Shown here: positions 25,271-27,446 of the stretch, piece after piece
Layout of the letters: every line of letters starts with the position of its first letter
Position numbering within the stretch: the first letter of the stretch is position 1
Assembly (NCBI GenBank): GCA_050633165.1
Contig: JBOEFZ010000044.1
Coordinates: 1-27,446 of the forward strand
DNA: 27,446 nt
Reading direction: 5' to 3'
Source of the DNA: TMED27 sp050633165
GTDB taxonomy: Bacteria; Pseudomonadota; Alphaproteobacteria; Micavibrionales; Micavibrionaceae
The notes under the pieces: generated by a model
What the model was told of the DNA's origin: nothing
What the model saw: the letters and a program-made list of their open reading frames with translations, nothing else
Database searches by the model: none
Position numbers and translations under genes: made by a program

Positions 25271-25302
25271 TGAAAAAACAAAATCAAGCAACGGGGGCGT
25301 TG
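25271..25302 (-). terminator. Possible terminator of the FMN reductase gene
   Basis: Reading the minus strand, caacg–cccc–cgttg begins one base after the stop codon and is followed by a T-rich stretch (cttgattttgtttttt). The stem is only five pairs. Confidence 0.45.
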
Positions 25303-25869
25303 TTATTTTAGCTTTTCTGCTGTTTCGACCAATTGTTTTATGCAGGTGGTGAGGAAGGGATTTTCGGTTTTTAGGTCGCCATTATCGTCGAAGGCTTTGT
25401 GGGCGTTGCCCAGGGCGCATTGGGCGGGGATGACTGTCGTTCCGTGCATGGCGATGTTGGATAGGAGGTTGCGTAAGGTGGGGAGGCCGCGTAGGCCGCC
25501 CATCGGGCCGGGGGAGGCGGCGGCGATGGCGGTGACTTTGCCTTTGAAACAGTTTGTGCCGTCTGCTCCGCCGCGGCTCATCCAATCGAGGGTGTTTTTG
25601 AGGAGGGGGGAGAAGGTGGAGTTGTATTCGGGGGAGGCGATGAAGAAGCCGTCATGCTCGATGAAGAGGGCTTTGAGCTTTTGTGCTGCCTCGGGCATGC
25701 CGTGCTCGGCCTCGATATCTTCGCAAAAGATGGGGAGTTCGTAGTCGCGCAGGTCGATATATGTGGTTTGTGCGCCGAGGTCTTTGGCGATTTTCTCCGC
25801 CGCACGGGCGAGTTTTTTGTTGAGGGAGTCTTTGCGTGCGCTGCCTGCGAAGAATATGAGTTTTGGCAT
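25303..25869 (-). CDS. NAD(P)H-dependent FMN reductase (flavodoxin-like fold)
   Basis: A 188-residue flavoprotein of the NADPH-dependent FMN reductase family (SsuE/ChrR/ArsH-like fold), likely a cytoplasmic quinone or FMN reductase. The phosphate-binding loop is GSARKDSLNKKLA (from residue 9). The flavin-contacting motif is SPEYNSTFSPLLKNTLDW (near 79–96), and a second loop is AAASPGPMGGLRG. Length is typical. The substrate cannot be told from sequence. It lies between ahcY and purU on the same strand; a palindromic element separates it from ahcY and hairpins separate it from purU, so it may be expressed on its own. Confidence 0.9.
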   Translation of the reverse strand: MPKLIFFAGSARKDSLNKKLARAAEKIAKDLGAQTTYIDLRDYELPIFCEDIEAEHGMPEAAQKLKALFIEHDGFFIASPEYNSTFSPLLKNTLDWMSRGGADGTNCFKGKVTAIAAASPGPMGGLRGLPTLRNLLSNIAMHGTTVIPAQCALGNAHKAFDDNGDLKTENPFLTTCIKQLVETAEKLK

Positions 25870-25888
25870 TTTGGTGCTTTCTTAATGC

Positions 25889-25958
25889 GTCATCCTGAGT
25901 GTAACGAAGGATCTCCCTGCTCATTGTGAGATCCCTCCGCTTATGCGTTCGGGATGAC
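25889..25958. repeat. 70-bp palindromic repeat element between ahcY and the FMN reductase gene
   Basis: Outer inverted repeat gtcatcc…ggatgac, extending two more pairs outward (gc at 25887 / gc at 25960). Inner hairpins: atcct…aggat (left), ggatctc…gagatcc (centre) and atccc…gggat (right). It has the same architecture and size as 21478–21548 and shares gtcatcctg, aggatctc, agatcc and ggatgac. It lies 19 bases from the reductase ATG and 11 from the ahcY stop. Confidence 0.85.
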
Positions 25959-25969
25959 GCTTTGTTGGG

Positions 25970-27280
25970 TTAGTAACGATAATCGTCCTTTTTGAACGGG
26001 CCGTTTACGGTGACATCGATGTAGTCGGCTTGTTCTTTGGAGAGTTTGGAGAGGGTTGCGCCGACTTTGTCGAGGTGGAGGGCGGCGACTTTTTCATCGA
26101 GATGTTTGGGCAGGACGTAGACTTTGTTTTCGTAGTTATCCGCGTTCTTCCAAAGCTCGATTTGCGCGAGGGTTTGGTTGGTGAAGCTAGCGCTCATCAC
26201 GAAGGATGGATGACCTGTGGCGCAGCCAAGATTTACCAAGCGGCCTTCGGCGAGGAGGAGGATTTTCTTGCCGTCGGGGAATTCGATTTGATCGACCTGC
26301 GGCTTGATGTTTGTCCATTTCATGTTGCGTAATGGCTCGACCTGGATTTCGTTATCAAAATGCCCGATGTTACACACGATGGCGTTGTTTTTCATGGCGC
26401 GCATGTGGTCAACGGTGATGATGTCGAAATTTCCGGTTGTGGTGACGAAGATGTCGGCGCGTGGTGCAGCGTTTTCCATGGTGACGACTTCGAAGCCTTC
26501 CATGGCGGCTTGGAGCGCGCAGATGGGGTCGATTTCGGAGACGAGCACGCGGCATCCGGCGGAGCGTAGGGATTCTGCTGTACCTTTACCAACATCGCCG
26601 AAACCGGCGACCATGGCTACTTTTCCCGCCATCATGACGTCTGTGGCGCGGCGGATCGCGTCGACAGCAGATTCACGGCAGCCATATTTGTTGTCAAATT
26701 TGGATTTTGTGACGGAGTCATTCACGTTGATGGCGGGGCATTTTAATGTGCCTTTTTTCGCCATGTCATACAGGCGTAGGACGCCGGTTGTTGTTTCTTC
26801 GGAGAGGCCTTTGATGTTTTCCATCAATTCGGGGCGTGTTTCGTGCAGACGGACGGTGAGGTCGGCGCCGTCATCGAGGATCATGTTAGGAACCCAACCA
26901 TCTGGTCCTTCTATTGTCTGGTCGATGGCCCAGATAAACTCTTCCTCGCTCATGCCTTTTTTCGCGAATACGGGCGTGCCGTTTGCGGCGACGGCGGCGG
27001 CGGCGTGGTCTTGGGTGGAGAAGATGTTACATGAGCTCCACCGCACTGTCGCGCCGAGTTCTTGTAGTGTTTCGATGAGGACGGCGGTCTGGATTGTCAT
27101 GTGTAGACAGCCAACGATGCGCGCACCTTCGAGGGGTTTTTTACCGCGGTATTCCTCGCGCGTCGCCATCAAGCCGGGCATTTCCACTTCTGCGAGTTCG
27201 ATTTCCTTGCGTCCCCATTCGGCAAGCGAGATATCGGTGACCCAGTAATCGTTTTCAAGGGTTTGTGGCAGGGCAGACAT
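25970..27280 (-). CDS. ahcY: S-adenosylhomocysteine hydrolase
   Basis: A 436-residue NAD-dependent enzyme that splits S-adenosylhomocysteine to adenosine and homocysteine, removing the inhibitor of methyltransferases. Seen are the substrate-binding GCLHMTIQTAVLIETL, the active-site block NDSVTKSKFDNKYGCRES, the Rossmann loop GFGDVGKG (226–233), the His of CNIGHFDNEI and the usual ending PFKKDDYRY with the NAD-contacting Lys/Tyr. It is the short bacterial form without a 40-residue insertion only if compared with plant types; length is within the bacterial range. The ATG is preceded by AAGAGGA at eight bases. That ribosome site can pair with an upstream tcctct. Alphaproteobacterial divL clusters often have ahcY nearby. 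Confidence 0.97.
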   Translation of the reverse strand: MSALPQTLENDYWVTDISLAEWGRKEIELAEVEMPGLMATREEYRGKKPLEGARIVGCLHMTIQTAVLIETLQELGATVRWSSCNIFSTQDHAAAAVAANGTPVFAKKGMSEEEFIWAIDQTIEGPDGWVPNMILDDGADLTVRLHETRPELMENIKGLSEETTTGVLRLYDMAKKGTLKCPAINVNDSVTKSKFDNKYGCRESAVDAIRRATDVMMAGKVAMVAGFGDVGKGTAESLRSAGCRVLVSEIDPICALQAAMEGFEVVTMENAAPRADIFVTTTGNFDIITVDHMRAMKNNAIVCNIGHFDNEIQVEPLRNMKWTNIKPQVDQIEFPDGKKILLLAEGRLVNLGCATGHPSFVMSASFTNQTLAQIELWKNADNYENKVYVLPKHLDEKVAALHLDKVGATLSKLSKEQADYIDVTVNGPFKKDDYRY

Positions 27281-27288
27281 AAATAAAA

Positions 27289-27316
27289 TCCTCTTTTAAT
27301 TGGTCTTAAGAGAGGA
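27289..27316 (-). promoter_or_regulatory. Hairpin that can mask the ahcY ribosome binding site
   Basis: Plus-strand tcctct (27289–27294) and agagga (27311–27316) are perfect complements around a 16-base loop. On the ahcY mRNA the downstream arm is the ribosome site AGAGGA itself. The rest of the leader to 27446 is AT-rich with no clear riboswitch or gene. Confidence 0.4.
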
Positions 27317-27446
27317 CATTATTTTTGGGTTTGAATCAAGATGGAATTCAATAAGTTTAATTTTAAAGAGATCTAATTTTTTTGTGAGTTTGCTTTTGTT
27401 TCAAAAATTAATGTTTCGTTAAGGGTTGTTGCTCTATAATAGGGCA

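Noticed and set aside
27434..27439. Perfect TATAAT on the plus strand at the right edge
   Set aside because: No reasonable -35 element at 16–18 bases and nothing downstream within the window to test it.
27281..27446. SAH or SAM-II riboswitch upstream of ahcY
   Set aside because: I looked for the known conserved cores in the minus-strand leader and did not find them; only a simple ribosome-site hairpin is visible.

Overview
The window reads as a chromosomal segment of an alphaproteobacterium. The best evidence is the block ahcY – (NAD(P)H-FMN reductase) – purU – divL – tsaE – murU – addB – addA – trxA on the minus strand, which resembles the divL/tsaE/addBA/trxA neighbourhood of Alphaproteobacteria. 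DivL carries the tyrosine that replaces the phospho-acceptor histidine in this lineage's cell-cycle regulator. I cannot name a genus.

Left third (1–9,211, plus strand): a type I secretion locus. It holds the C-terminal 870 or so residues of a giant repeat adhesin/RTX-like protein, an unrecognised 276-residue protein with a Lys-Ser repeat, then a TolC-family outer-membrane channel, a LapB/LssB-type ABC exporter with a degenerate C39-like domain, and an HlyD-type adaptor. Strong hairpin terminators separate the first three units; the ABC and HlyD genes are translationally coupled. Together these three proteins would form the export channel for the adhesin.

Middle (9,341–14,008): thrS, an AT-rich orphan in the opposite orientation, a 333-bp AT-rich gap with two tandem promoter-like sequences, a pirin-like protein lacking its usual metal-binding N-terminal half, infC (apparently starting at AUC), and a YgjV-family membrane protein. 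A bidirectional terminator separates this plus-strand block from the minus-strand block.

Right half (14,043–27,280, minus strand): transcription runs from ahcY leftwards. divL, tsaE, murU, addB and addA are packed with overlaps or very short gaps. They link cell polarity control, tRNA t6A modification, peptidoglycan recycling and double-strand-break repair, followed by thioredoxin. The MurNAc/GlcNAc kinase gene (amgK) that often lies between tsaE and murU is absent. In its place is a 71-bp palindromic element that also supplies the last codons of tsaE; a related element lies between ahcY and the FMN reductase gene.

The plus strand looks G- and T-rich throughout, whatever the gene orientation. 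Plus-strand genes therefore use G/T-ending codons and minus-strand genes C/A-ending codons, as expected if the plus strand is the leading strand here. No tRNA, rRNA, CRISPR array, transposase or phage gene was seen.
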